From positions 124,001 to 188,000 of the forward strand of contig CAXTKD010000001.1 of assembly GCA_964244885.1 (NCBI GenBank): DNA of 64,000 nt, written 5' to 3'. The stretch comes from CAXTKD01 sp964244885. Its GTDB lineage: Bacteria > Pseudomonadota > Alphaproteobacteria > Sphingomonadales > Sphingomonadaceae. Numbering within the stretch: position 1 is the stretch's first letter; each line of letters begins with the position of its first letter. Below the pieces are notes generated by a model, which saw only the letters and a program-made list of their open reading frames with translations, did no database searches and was not told the DNA's origin. The translations under genes and the position numbers were made by a program. This document shows, in pieces, positions 32,887 to 40,529 of this stretch.

Positions 32887-33639
32887 ATGAGGGGCCTGCT
32901 CGTCTCGTTGCTACTGCTGTTGGCCCAAAGCGCGCCGGCGCGCGCCGAGTCCCTGGGCGACTGGGCGGTCGCGGTGGTCGCGGGCGACTGGCAGGCGCAT
33001 GGCGGCACCCCAACGCAGGCGTTTGAGAACGCGCGGCGCGATGTCGTCTGGTCGCTGCTCAAGGCGGGGGTCAAGCCCGACAACCTGCTGCAATTCTCCG
33101 CCACCGCGCGGCTGCAGGGCGACCCGGCTCTGCTGCAGTCCGACCGCGAGACGATCGATCCCGCCTGGTACCGCCTGACCCGGCGCGCGACGGGCGGCTG
33201 CCTGATCTACATGACCTCGCACGGCAACCCCGACGGCGTGGTGATCGGGGCGACGATGATGTCGCCGCGCGAGCTCGACATGCTGCTCGACCTGAGCTGC
33301 GGGATGCGGCCGACCGTGGTGGTGGTGTCGGCCTGCTTCTCGGGCGTGTTCGTGCCGGTGCTGGCGGCGCCCAACCGCTTCGTGATGACCGCTGCAAGGC
33401 GCGACCGCAGCTCGTTCGGCTGCTCGGAGGATTCGACCTATCCCTATTTCGACGCCTGCGTGCTGAAGTCGCTGCCCGCCGCGCGAGACTTTCCGGCGCT
33501 CGCGGCGAGCGCCCGGGCCTGCGTCGCGGCGCGCGAGAAGGCCGAGCGACTGACCCCGCCGTCCGAGCCGCAGCTGTCGGTCGGCGCCGAGATCGCGCCG
33601 CTGCTCGCCCGGCTGCCGCTGCATCCGCCTAAACCTTAG
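32887..33639 (+). CDS. Exported C13 (legumain/caspase-like) cysteine peptidase
   Basis: A 250-residue protein with a signal peptide (MRGLLVSLLLLLAQSAPARA). The caspase-hemoglobinase fold shows the strand VVAGDWQAHGG, then the catalytic dyad His112 in LIYMTSHGNPDG and Cys150 in VVVVSACFSGVF, exactly the C13 spacing and context (S-H-G and A-C-x-S-G). Short alphaproteobacterial C13 proteins are known from sequence, generally predicted periplasmic or outer-membrane lipoproteins; here there is no lipobox. Substrate unknown. It is divergent from the PYP gene and ends four bases before the sugar dehydrogenase start region, with which it probably forms an operon. Confidence 0.88.
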   Translation: MRGLLVSLLLLLAQSAPARAESLGDWAVAVVAGDWQAHGGTPTQAFENARRDVVWSLLKAGVKPDNLLQFSATARLQGDPALLQSDRETIDPAWYRLTRRATGGCLIYMTSHGNPDGVVIGATMMSPRELDMLLDLSCGMRPTVVVVSACFSGVFVPVLAAPNRFVMTAARRDRSSFGCSEDSTYPYFDACVLKSLPAARDFPALAASARACVAAREKAERLTPPSEPQLSVGAEIAPLLARLPLHPPKP

Positions 33640-33648
33640 GAGATGATG

Positions 33649-34806
33649 ATGCGTCCCATCGTGTTTGCCGCCCTGCTCGCCAGCGCCTCGACCGCCCACG
33701 CGGAAAGCGTCGAGACTCGGCCGCCCAACGCCACCGGGCAGACGCCGGCGTTCGCCGGGCAGACGCGGGCGCCGCTGATGACGGCGGGCGTCGCCTACAC
33801 CGTCGAGACGGTGGCGACGGGCCTCGTCCAGCCGTGGGCGGTGGAGTTCCTGTCCGGCGGGCGGATGCTGGTGACCGAGAAGGCGGGGACCCTGCGCGTC
33901 GTCAGCGCGGCGGGCAAGGTGATGCCGCCGATCGCCGGGGTGCCGGCGGTGATGGCCGAAGGGCAGGGCGGGCTGCTCGACGTGGCGGTCAAGCCGCTGG
34001 GCAAGGGCGCCTACACGATCTGCCTGACCTATGCCGAGCCGCGCGAGGGCGGCAAGAACGGCACCACCGCCGCCTGCGGGCGCGGCACCGACCAGCCGGA
34101 CGGCGACCTGAAGCTCAGCGGCCTCAAGGTGGTGTTCCGCCAGATGCCGGCGTGGGACAGCAGGGGGCATTTCGGCTCGCGCTACGTCTTCGCGCCCGAT
34201 GGCGGGGCGTTCATCACGCTGGGCGAGCGGCAGAAGGTCGAATCGCGCAACATCGCGCAGCGCGACGACAATACGCTCGGCAAGGTCGTCCACCTGAAGG
34301 CCGACGGCACCACCGAGATCTGGTCGAAGGGCCACCGCAGCAACCAGGCGGGCGCGATCAACCCATGGACCGGCAAGCTGTGGACGATCGAGCACGGCCC
34401 CAAGGGCGGCGACGAGCTCAACATCCCCGAGAAGGGCAAGAACTACGGCTGGCCGGTGATCACCTATGGCATCGACTACAACGGCAAGCCGATCAACGAC
34501 GGGATCACCGCAAAGGCGGGGATGGAGCAGCCGGTCTATTATTGGGACCCGGTGATCGCGCCGGGCGGCATGGCGTTCTACAACGCGTCGGCGTTCCCGA
34601 AATGGAAGGGCAGCCTGTTCGTCGGCGGGCTCGCGTCGATGCAGCTGACGCGGCTGACCCTGAAGGGCAACCGGGTGATCGGCGAGGAGCGGCTGCCGAT
34701 CGGCGGGCGGGTGCGCGACGTCAACGTCGGGCCGGACGGCGCCATCTACCTCGCGATCGACGCGCAGGACGGCAAGCTGCTGCGGCTGGTGCCCAAGAAA
34801 GGCTAG
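33649..34806 (+). CDS. PQQ-dependent aldose sugar dehydrogenase (YliI-like)
   Basis: A 385-residue periplasmic enzyme. Three ATGs stand in tandem at 33643, 33646 and 33649; the Shine-Dalgarno AGGAG at 33638-33642 best fits the third. A signal peptide (MRPIVFAALLASASTAHAES) precedes a six-bladed propeller. Family motifs include TVETVATGLVQPWAVEFLSG, GGLLDVAVKPLG, SRYVFAPDGGAFITLGERQ, WTIEHGPKGGDELNIPEKGKNYGWPVI and YWDPVIAPGG, with the PQQ-binding His/Gln/Arg scaffold of soluble glucose dehydrogenase. It oxidises sugars to lactones. The PQQ source is not in the window. Co-transcription with the C13 gene is likely. Confidence 0.92.
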   Translation: MRPIVFAALLASASTAHAESVETRPPNATGQTPAFAGQTRAPLMTAGVAYTVETVATGLVQPWAVEFLSGGRMLVTEKAGTLRVVSAAGKVMPPIAGVPAVMAEGQGGLLDVAVKPLGKGAYTICLTYAEPREGGKNGTTAACGRGTDQPDGDLKLSGLKVVFRQMPAWDSRGHFGSRYVFAPDGGAFITLGERQKVESRNIAQRDDNTLGKVVHLKADGTTEIWSKGHRSNQAGAINPWTGKLWTIEHGPKGGDELNIPEKGKNYGWPVITYGIDYNGKPINDGITAKAGMEQPVYYWDPVIAPGGMAFYNASAFPKWKGSLFVGGLASMQLTRLTLKGNRVIGEERLPIGGRVRDVNVGPDGAIYLAIDAQDGKLLRLVPKKG

Positions 34807-35117
34807 CGGCGGTAGCGGCGCCCCGCGCCGGCGCGGTAATCCTCGAACGACAGCGCCGCCATGCCGCTGTCGCCCAGCGGGACGAGCGCGGTGCCGAACA
34901 CCCCGCGCATGCCGCCGGTGCCGACCGTCACGCCCATCTCGCCATGGATGGCGCGGTCCTTGCGGACGGGCGCTGCATCGGTGGGGTCGACCGGCGCGGA
35001 AAACAGCGCGGCGTCGCGCTGCTCGGGCGTGAGCGTGTAGACTTCGCCGGCGAGTGCGGGCGCGGCGAGCAGGGCGAGCGCGATCGAGGCGGCGAAACGC
35101 AAATTGCGCGGAATCAT
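34803..35117 (-). CDS. Exported small protein, 104 aa
   Basis: A signal peptide (MIPRNLRFAASIALALLAAPALAG) is followed by about 80 residues beginning EVYTLTPEQRDAALFSAPVD. The mature part contains a Gly-rich strand pair (GEMGVTVGTGGMRGVFGTAL) and ends in a basic tail RYRR. It is likely periplasmic. I recognise no domain. Its stop shares the CTAG tetranucleotide at 34803-34806 with the stop of the convergent sugar dehydrogenase. Confidence 0.7.
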   Translation of the reverse strand: MIPRNLRFAASIALALLAAPALAGEVYTLTPEQRDAALFSAPVDPTDAAPVRKDRAIHGEMGVTVGTGGMRGVFGTALVPLGDSGMAALSFEDYRAGAGRRYRR

Positions 35118-35204
35118 GGCGGGCGCCCTTCAGCTTGGAATGCAATCTAGCGCCGAGATTCCTGTCGCATTGCTGAACAGGCAGGCTCAGCGCCGGGCGT
35201 CCGA

Positions 35205-35612
35205 CTATATCTGGGAGGCCAGCTTGCCCGCACGATGGGGCGCCGCGATGAGTCGCTCGACCAGTTCGGGCGTCCACTGGACATATTCGACGACCGCGCC
35301 GTCCGGATGGCGCGCGTACATCATGCGGCCGGTCGGCACCGGGGCCATGTCCCGGACGATCTCGGCACCCGCGTCGACGAGCAGCGTCCGGGTCTCGTCG
35401 ATGTCGGTCACGATCCACGGGCCAAGGCTGTCCCGGATCGGCGCCAGCGCCTCGTCCGTCCCGGCGACGACGAGCACGTCGCCGATCCCGACCAGCTCCC
35501 ACGGATGGAACCGGAAGCGCAGATGCGGCTCGCCCGCGTGCAGCAGGCGCAGGACGCGGAGCGTTTCCTCCGCGTCGTTGGTGAAGATGCGGGTGTAGGT
35601 CTTGAGGATCAT
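35205..35612 (-). CDS. VOC (glyoxalase/dioxygenase superfamily) protein
   Basis: A 135-residue protein (MILKTYTRIFTNDAEETLRV) with a beta-alpha-beta-beta-beta fold layout. A terminal strand with a possible metal-ligand Glu (HPDGAVVEYVQWTPE), the substrate-turn GPWIVTDIDETRTLLVDAGA and a His in FHPWELVG are visible. Only some of the usual metal ligands are evident, so this may be a binding protein rather than an enzyme. It is divergent from a TetR-family regulator across a gap with two similar operator-like sites, so it is probably the regulator's target. Confidence 0.82.
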   Translation of the reverse strand: MILKTYTRIFTNDAEETLRVLRLLHAGEPHLRFRFHPWELVGIGDVLVVAGTDEALAPIRDSLGPWIVTDIDETRTLLVDAGAEIVRDMAPVPTGRMMYARHPDGAVVEYVQWTPELVERLIAAPHRAGKLASQI

Positions 35613-35630
35613 CGGCGCTTCTCCTGATCG

Positions 35631-35689
35631 TTAGCGTTCGCTAAAGAACGTTGGAGCGCCGCGCGTCAAGGGGTTATTTAGTGAACGAT
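35631..35689. promoter_or_regulatory. Two operator-like sites between VOC gene and TetR gene
   Basis: The palindrome TTAGCG-TT-CGCTAA is at 35631-35644. A related half, CGTTCGCTAAA, extends it at 35635-35645, and an inverted copy, TTTAGTGAACG at 35677-35687, spans the GTG start of the TetR gene. The layout fits binding by the adjacent TetR regulator controlling both directions. Confidence 0.55.
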
Positions 35690-36298
35690 ATAAATCCTGA
35701 GAGGAAGCCGCGCGGCGGACGGCCGCGTGGCTTCGACCGCGACGCGGCGGTCGCCACCGCGATGGAGCTGTTCTGGCGGCACGGCTATGAGGGCGTGTCG
35801 ATCGGCGACCTGACCCGGGCGATCGGCATCGCCCCGCCCAGCCTCTACGCGGCCTTCGGCAGCAAGGCGCTGCTGTACCGGGAAGCGCTCGACCGCTACG
35901 CCACCGGCTCCGGCGCGCTGGACCTGTCGGTCCTCGACGGGGCGGTCGACCTGAGGGACGGCGTCGGCGCGGTGCTCGCCGCGGCGATCGCGTCGGTAGC
36001 TGCAAGCGGTCGCGCCTGCATGATCCTGGGCGGCCTGGTCGCCTGCCACCGTGACCACGACGCGCTCGCCCGCGACCTCGCCGAGCGCCGTTCGGGGTTC
36101 GAAAGGGTGCTGCGGGACAAGCTTGCCCGCTGGGTCCAGCCGGCGGAGGCAGCCTCGCTGGCGCGCTATATCGTCGCCGTGCTGCAGGGCCTATCGGTCC
36201 ACGCCCGCGACGGCGCCACGCTGCCGGAGCTGGAGAGCATCGCCGATCACGCCAAGGCCGCGCTCCCGACGACGCACGCAATGGGCGGAACCGCGTAA
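35681..36298 (+). CDS. TetR-family transcriptional regulator
   Basis: A 205-residue regulator. The GTG at 35681 (VNDINPERKPRGGRPRGFDR) is chosen because the open frame before it is short and overlaps operator-like DNA. Residues about 20-70 form the TetR HTH (AMELFWRHGYEGVSIGDLTRAIGIAPPSLYAAFGSKALLYREALDR spans it), and the C-terminal ligand domain has the phrase ACMILGGLVACHRDHD. The GGRPRGFD lead is typical of regulators controlling small detoxification or redox genes. Divergent from the VOC protein gene with a probable shared operator. Confidence 0.9.
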   Translation: MNDINPERKPRGGRPRGFDRDAAVATAMELFWRHGYEGVSIGDLTRAIGIAPPSLYAAFGSKALLYREALDRYATGSGALDLSVLDGAVDLRDGVGAVLAAAIASVAASGRACMILGGLVACHRDHDALARDLAERRSGFERVLRDKLARWVQPAEAASLARYIVAVLQGLSVHARDGATLPELESIADHAKAALPTTHAMGGTA

Positions 36299-36381
36299 GC
36301 GTCAGGCGACATCGTCAGCGCCTTGCCGCCCTGACGTGGCCGCTTGGATACCGATGAACCTCGCGCCCGACGCCAGTCCGA

Positions 36382-36457
36382 TGGTGACCCCTACGGGAAT
36401 CGAACCCGTGTTTTCGCCGTGAGAGGGCGACGTCCTAGACCGCTAGACGAAGGGGCC
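36382..36457 (-). tRNA. tRNA-Glu (anticodon CTC)
   Basis: The minus-strand sequence runs from GGCCCCTTCGTCTAGCGG to an encoded CCA end at 36382-36384. The acceptor stem pairs GGCCCCT with AGGGGTC (one G-T), the T-loop is GTTCGATTC, and the anticodon loop is CTCTCAC with the anticodon CTC at 36421-36423, flanked by T33 and A37. The sequence is close to bacterial tRNA-Glu. No integrase or direct repeat marks it as a used attachment site here. Confidence 0.96.
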
Positions 36458-36565
36458 CTTCGGCGGAGGCGGTGAGGTATTCGTGGGGGCGCGGGGTGTC
36501 AAGCCGGAACGCCCGGCGCACCGCGTCGTTTTGCGGGGACGACACCCCTGGCGAAAGGATCCACG

Positions 36566-36739
36566 ATGCCCAAGCGCGAACTGATCGAGCCCAATCCCGG
36601 CGACAAGCGCTATGTCCGGCGCAAGGCCGACGGCACCTTCGGCACGGACCAGGTGGACGTCGGCAAGTCGCTCGCCGCCGACCAGCGGCAGCACGCCAAG
36701 ACAAAGAAACCGCGCGGCGAGGGCGACAAAGGGGACTGA
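36566..36739 (+). CDS. Small basic hydrophilic protein, 57 aa
   Basis: Starts MPKRELIEPNPGDKRYVRRK and continues ADGTFGTDQVDVGKSLAADQ to a very polar tail. AAGGA lies about seven bases before the ATG. The phrase PGDKRYVRRKADGTFGTDQVDVGKSLAAD is one I recall from small conserved sphingomonad and rhizobial proteins with no function. It is shorter than most annotation cut-offs. Highly charged, probably a flexible nucleic-acid-binding or stress protein (inference). Confidence 0.7.
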   Translation: MPKRELIEPNPGDKRYVRRKADGTFGTDQVDVGKSLAADQRQHAKTKKPRGEGDKGD

Positions 36740-36894
36740 GCCGCGAATCCCGGCAGCCCGGCGCCGCGGTCGGCCCCCGGTTTCCGAGCTGCTAGACGAC
36801 GACCGTGTGTCATCGTAGGTGATGGTGTTGCGGTTGGCCCCCGGTTCCGCCCGGCGTCAAAGCGCGTTAGCGTGCGCGGTTCGGGGGGAACGCC

Positions 36895-39222
36895 ATGAAG
36901 CTGACCGGCAAAATCGCGCTGTGGATCGTCGCTCTGGCGGCGGTCGTCATACTCGCGGCGGGCGCTTGGGGCGCCTGGGTGCTCAAGACGAGCGAGCCTC
37001 GGCTCGACGGGACGATCAGCGCCGGGGTCGGCGCGCCGGTCACCGTGGCGCGCGATGCGATGGGGGTGCCGACGATCACCGCCGCCAGCCGCGCCGACGC
37101 CGCCTATGCGCTCGGCTACCTGCACGGGCAGGAGCGGTTCTTCGAGATGGACGGCCTGCGCCGCGCCGCCGCCGGCGAACTCGGCGCGCTGTTCGGCGCG
37201 AGCCAGCTCGACACCGACCGCAAGACCCGAGTCCACCGCTTCCGCGCCAAGGCGCGCGCCGCGGTCGCGGCGATGTCGCCGCAGGAACGGGCGATGCTCG
37301 ACACCTATACGGCGGGGGTCAACAAGGGCCTCGCCGACCTCCGCCACGCGCCCTTCGAATATGCGATCCTGATGGGCAAGCCGGCGCCGTGGACCAACGA
37401 GGACACCGCGCTCGTCGTCTACGCGATGTACCTCGACCTGCAGGGCGCGCTGCCCGACGACGAGATGCTCTACGGCCGCGCCTCCGACCGGCTCGGGCCG
37501 GCGATGGCGGCGGTGCTCTACCCGCGCGGCAGCGAGCTCGACTCGGCGATCGACGGCAGCCGGTTGCCCGACCCGCCGCTTCCCGCCGTGCGGCCCAGGG
37601 TCAACGCCTCCGACAGCCTGCCGCCGGCGCCCGAAAAGGCGATCAAAGGCAGCAACAACTGGGCGATCTCCGGCGCGCATACCGCGACCGGCGCGGCGAT
37701 GCTCGCTAACGACATGCACCTCGGGCTCGGCGTGCCGAACATCTGGTATCGCGCGCGGATCAAGGTGCCGGGGCTCGACATCACGGGCGTCACGCTGCCC
37801 GGCACGCCGATCGTGACGGCCGGCTCCAATGGCAAGATCGCCTGGGGCTACACCGACAGCTACATCGACTTCCACGACGCGGTGCTGATCGAGCCGGCGG
37901 GGCCGGGGCGCTACAAGGTGCCGGGCGGCACGGCGGCGTTCACCCGCTACCCCGAGACGCTGTGCGCCGGCACCAAATGCGACGATTTCCCGGTCGAGGA
38001 GACGATCTGGGGCCCGGTCGTCGCGACCGATGCGCGCGGGCGCAAGATCGCCATGCGCTGGACCGCCGACGATCCCGGCGCGGTGGCGATACTGCCGTCT
38101 CTGGCGCTGGAGCGCGCGAGCTCGGTGGCGGAAGCGGTGAAGATCGCGCATGCGGCGCGCATCCCGCAGCAGAACTTCGTCGTCGCCGACAGCGCCGGCA
38201 ACATCGCCTGGACGATCATCGGCCGGGTGCCGAAGCGCTTCGGCCTCGACGGGCGGACGCCGGAAAGCTGGGCCGACGGCAGCCGGAAGTGGGACGGCTA
38301 TTACGCCGATGCCGAGGTGCCGGTGATGATGAACCCGGCGAATGGCCGGCTGTGGAGCGCCAACAGCCGCGTCGTCGGCGGCAAGGCCTATGCGATGCTC
38401 GGCGACGGCTTCGGCGACAACGGCTCGCGCGCGCTGCGGATCGAGAAAAGGCTGAAGGCGAAGGACAGGTTCGCCGAAGCCGACCTGCTGTCGATCCAGC
38501 TCGACGACACCTCGGAGCGCAACATCTTCTGGCAAGCGCAGATGCTCGCCGAGCTGGAGAAGCGCAAAAGCGACCCGGCGCTCGCGGCGATGATCCCGTA
38601 CGTCCGGAATTGGGGCGGTCGCGCCCTACCGTCTTCGGTCGGCTACCGCCTCGTCGCGCGCTACCGCGCCGAGCTGTTCGATGCGCTCTACACCGCCTGG
38701 CTCGGCAAGCCGGCAACGGGCGAAAGCTACACCCGGGGCGCGACGGACGGCGGCGCTCGGCTGCTGTTGCGGGCGCGACCCGCCAACCTCGTTCCACCGG
38801 GCTACGCCTCGTGGGATGCGCTGATCGACAAGGCGCTCAAGACCGTCGCGGAGAAGGCGGGCAAGGACGATGGCGGCGACTTGGCGCGCTACACCTGGGG
38901 CGACAAGCGCACCGCCTCGATCGGCCATCCGCTGGCGAAGGCGATCCCGCTGCTCCACTACCTCACCGACCCAAAGGACGAGGCGGTTCCGGGCGACAGC
39001 GGCACCGTCCGCGCCGCCGCCCCCGGCTTCGGCGCCAGCGAGCGCTTCGTCGTCTCGCCGGGTCACGAGCAGTCGGCGCTGTTCCACATGCCCGGCGGGC
39101 AGGCGGGCAATCCGTGGTCGCCTTATTATCTCGCCGGGCACGAGGACTGGGTGAAGGGCCGGCCGGCGCCGTTCCTGCCCGGAAAGACGAAGTGGACGAT
39201 GGTGCTGCGGCCGGCTCCATAA
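36895..39222 (+). CDS. Penicillin acylase family protein (Ntn hydrolase)
   Basis: A 775-residue protein. It has an N-terminal signal or anchor (KIALWIVALAAVVILAAGAW) and then the alpha chain, with the family phrases VARDAMGVPTITAASRADA and ALGYLHGQERFFEMDGLRR. A spacer precedes the autocleavage site G-Ser in KGSNNWAISGAHTATG, where the Ser becomes the N-terminal nucleophile of the beta chain. Further motifs are NDMHLGLGVPNIWY and SNGKIAWGYTDSYIDFHD. The family cleaves amides such as beta-lactam side chains and N-acyl-homoserine lactones; the natural substrate is not predictable. Expected in the periplasm after processing. Confidence 0.92.
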   Translation: MKLTGKIALWIVALAAVVILAAGAWGAWVLKTSEPRLDGTISAGVGAPVTVARDAMGVPTITAASRADAAYALGYLHGQERFFEMDGLRRAAAGELGALFGASQLDTDRKTRVHRFRAKARAAVAAMSPQERAMLDTYTAGVNKGLADLRHAPFEYAILMGKPAPWTNEDTALVVYAMYLDLQGALPDDEMLYGRASDRLGPAMAAVLYPRGSELDSAIDGSRLPDPPLPAVRPRVNASDSLPPAPEKAIKGSNNWAISGAHTATGAAMLANDMHLGLGVPNIWYRARIKVPGLDITGVTLPGTPIVTAGSNGKIAWGYTDSYIDFHDAVLIEPAGPGRYKVPGGTAAFTRYPETLCAGTKCDDFPVEETIWGPVVATDARGRKIAMRWTADDPGAVAILPSLALERASSVAEAVKIAHAARIPQQNFVVADSAGNIAWTIIGRVPKRFGLDGRTPESWADGSRKWDGYYADAEVPVMMNPANGRLWSANSRVVGGKAYAMLGDGFGDNGSRALRIEKRLKAKDRFAEADLLSIQLDDTSERNIFWQAQMLAELEKRKSDPALAAMIPYVRNWGGRALPSSVGYRLVARYRAELFDALYTAWLGKPATGESYTRGATDGGARLLLRARPANLVPPGYASWDALIDKALKTVAEKAGKDDGGDLARYTWGDKRTASIGHPLAKAIPLLHYLTDPKDEAVPGDSGTVRAAAPGFGASERFVVSPGHEQSALFHMPGGQAGNPWSPYYLAGHEDWVKGRPAPFLPGKTKWTMVLRPAP

Positions 39223-39225
39223 AAG

Positions 39226-39330
39226 CTGTCATTCCCGCGAACGCGGGAACCCAGCGCATGCAAGAGGAACGTCGGCGTCGCCCAGTTTCATTCTTCATAC
39301 CCTGGGTTCCCGCTTTCGCGGGAATGACAG
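39226..39330. repeat. Palindromic repeat, family E
   Basis: Arms of 29 bases at 39226-39254 and 39302-39330 with one mismatch. Each contains its own short hairpin (CCCGCGAACGCGGG on the left, CCCGCTTTCGCGGG on the right). The type, a TGTCATTCCCGC...GCGGGAATGACA element, is common between genes in proteobacteria. It lies between the penicillin acylase and glycosyltransferase genes. Confidence 0.88.
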
Positions 39331-39358
39331 GGTTCGAGAGAAGGGCTAACAAGCCCGC

Positions 39359-40528
39359 GTGCAACCGTCCGACCTCCGCGTCGCCCTGTTCACGGGCAAC
39401 TACAATTACGTCCGCGACGGCGCCAACCAGGCGCTCAACCGGCTGGTCGGCTTCCTTGAGCGCCAGGGCGTCGGGGTGCGCGTCTATTCGCCGACCACCG
39501 ACACGCCCGCCTTCCCGCCGACCGGCACGCTCGTTTCGGTGCCGTCGACCAGCATCCCCGGCCGCCCCGAATACCGCCTCGGCCTCGGCCTGCAGCGCCG
39601 CATCCGCGCCGACCTGAAGGCCTTCGACCCGCACATCGTCCACATCGCCGCGCCCGACATCATCGGCCACCGCGCGGTGAGCTGGGCGCGCAGCCACGGC
39701 AAGCCCGCCGTCGCCTCGGTCCACACCCGGTTCGAGACCTATTTCCGCTATTATGGCATGGCGTGGGCGCAGGTCGGCGCGGAGGCGCTGCTCCGCCGCC
39801 TCTACCGCCGCTGCGTCGAGATCTACGCGCCGTCCGAGAGCATGGCCGCCGTGCTCACCGACCAGCGCATGTCGCGCCACGTCTCGATCTGGAGCCGCGG
39901 CGTCGATCGCAAGCAGTTCAATCCCGACCGCCGCAATATGGAATGGCGGCGCTCGATCGGCTTCGAGGATCACGAGGCGGTGATCCTGTTCGTCGGGCGG
40001 CTGGTGCTCGAAAAGGGCCTCGACACCTTCTCCGACACGCTTGCCGAGCTGCGCGCGCAGAACGTGCCGCACCGCGCGCTGTTCGTCGGCGACGGACCGG
40101 CGCGCCAGTGGATCACCGACCGCGCGCCCGAGGGCGTGTTCATCGGCCACCAGACCGGAGCCGACCTCGCCCGCGCCTATGCCTCGGCCGACGTGATGTT
40201 CAACCCGAGCTCGACCGAGACCTTCGGCAACGTCACGCTGGAAGCGATGGCGAGCGGCCTCGCGGTGGTCGCGGCGCGCGCCACGGGTTCGCTGAGCCTC
40301 GTCACCACGGGCCTCAACGGCCGCCTGACGACGCCCGACGCGGTCGACGAGTCGGCCGACGCGCTGACGCAATACCTCAACAACCCCGAGGTTCGCCGCG
40401 CCGCCGGCGCCAAGGGCCGCGAGATCAGCGCGCGCTTCGACTGGGACGAGATCAACGGCGCGCTGCTCGCCCGCTACCTGCATGTCGTGACGATGTGGGA
40501 GCGCGCCCGCTCGACCGGGGCGCGCTAG
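39359..40528 (+). CDS. GT4-family glycosyltransferase
   Basis: A 389-residue glycosyltransferase starting at GTG 39359 (VQPSDLRVALFTGNYNYVRD). The N-terminal domain has the phrase DGANQALNRLVGFLERQG. The C-terminal domain has the donor-binding segment NPSSTETFGNVTLEAMASGLAVVAA (E-x7-E motif) and VGRLVLEKGLDTFSDTLAEL. It resembles the mannosyltransferase/sulfoquinovosyl-type branch of GT4 that builds glycolipids on the cytoplasmic face. The acceptor is unknown. No lipid-synthesis neighbours support a particular product. Confidence 0.87.
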   Translation: MQPSDLRVALFTGNYNYVRDGANQALNRLVGFLERQGVGVRVYSPTTDTPAFPPTGTLVSVPSTSIPGRPEYRLGLGLQRRIRADLKAFDPHIVHIAAPDIIGHRAVSWARSHGKPAVASVHTRFETYFRYYGMAWAQVGAEALLRRLYRRCVEIYAPSESMAAVLTDQRMSRHVSIWSRGVDRKQFNPDRRNMEWRRSIGFEDHEAVILFVGRLVLEKGLDTFSDTLAELRAQNVPHRALFVGDGPARQWITDRAPEGVFIGHQTGADLARAYASADVMFNPSSTETFGNVTLEAMASGLAVVAARATGSLSLVTTGLNGRLTTPDAVDESADALTQYLNNPEVRRAAGAKGREISARFDWDEINGALLARYLHVVTMWERARSTGAR

Positions 40529-40529
40529 C

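Noticed and set aside
32911..35502. Leftward frame of about 860 codons over the C13 and PQQ dehydrogenase genes.
   Set aside because: Antisense shadow of two recognised genes and a non-coding composition.
36382..36457. tRNA-Glu as an integration site for a genomic island.
   Set aside because: No integrase, no duplicated tRNA end, and normal genes on both sides.
36610..38535. Leftward frame of about 640 codons opposite the penicillin acylase gene.
   Set aside because: Antisense frame in G+C-rich DNA; the acylase has clear catalytic motifs on the other strand.
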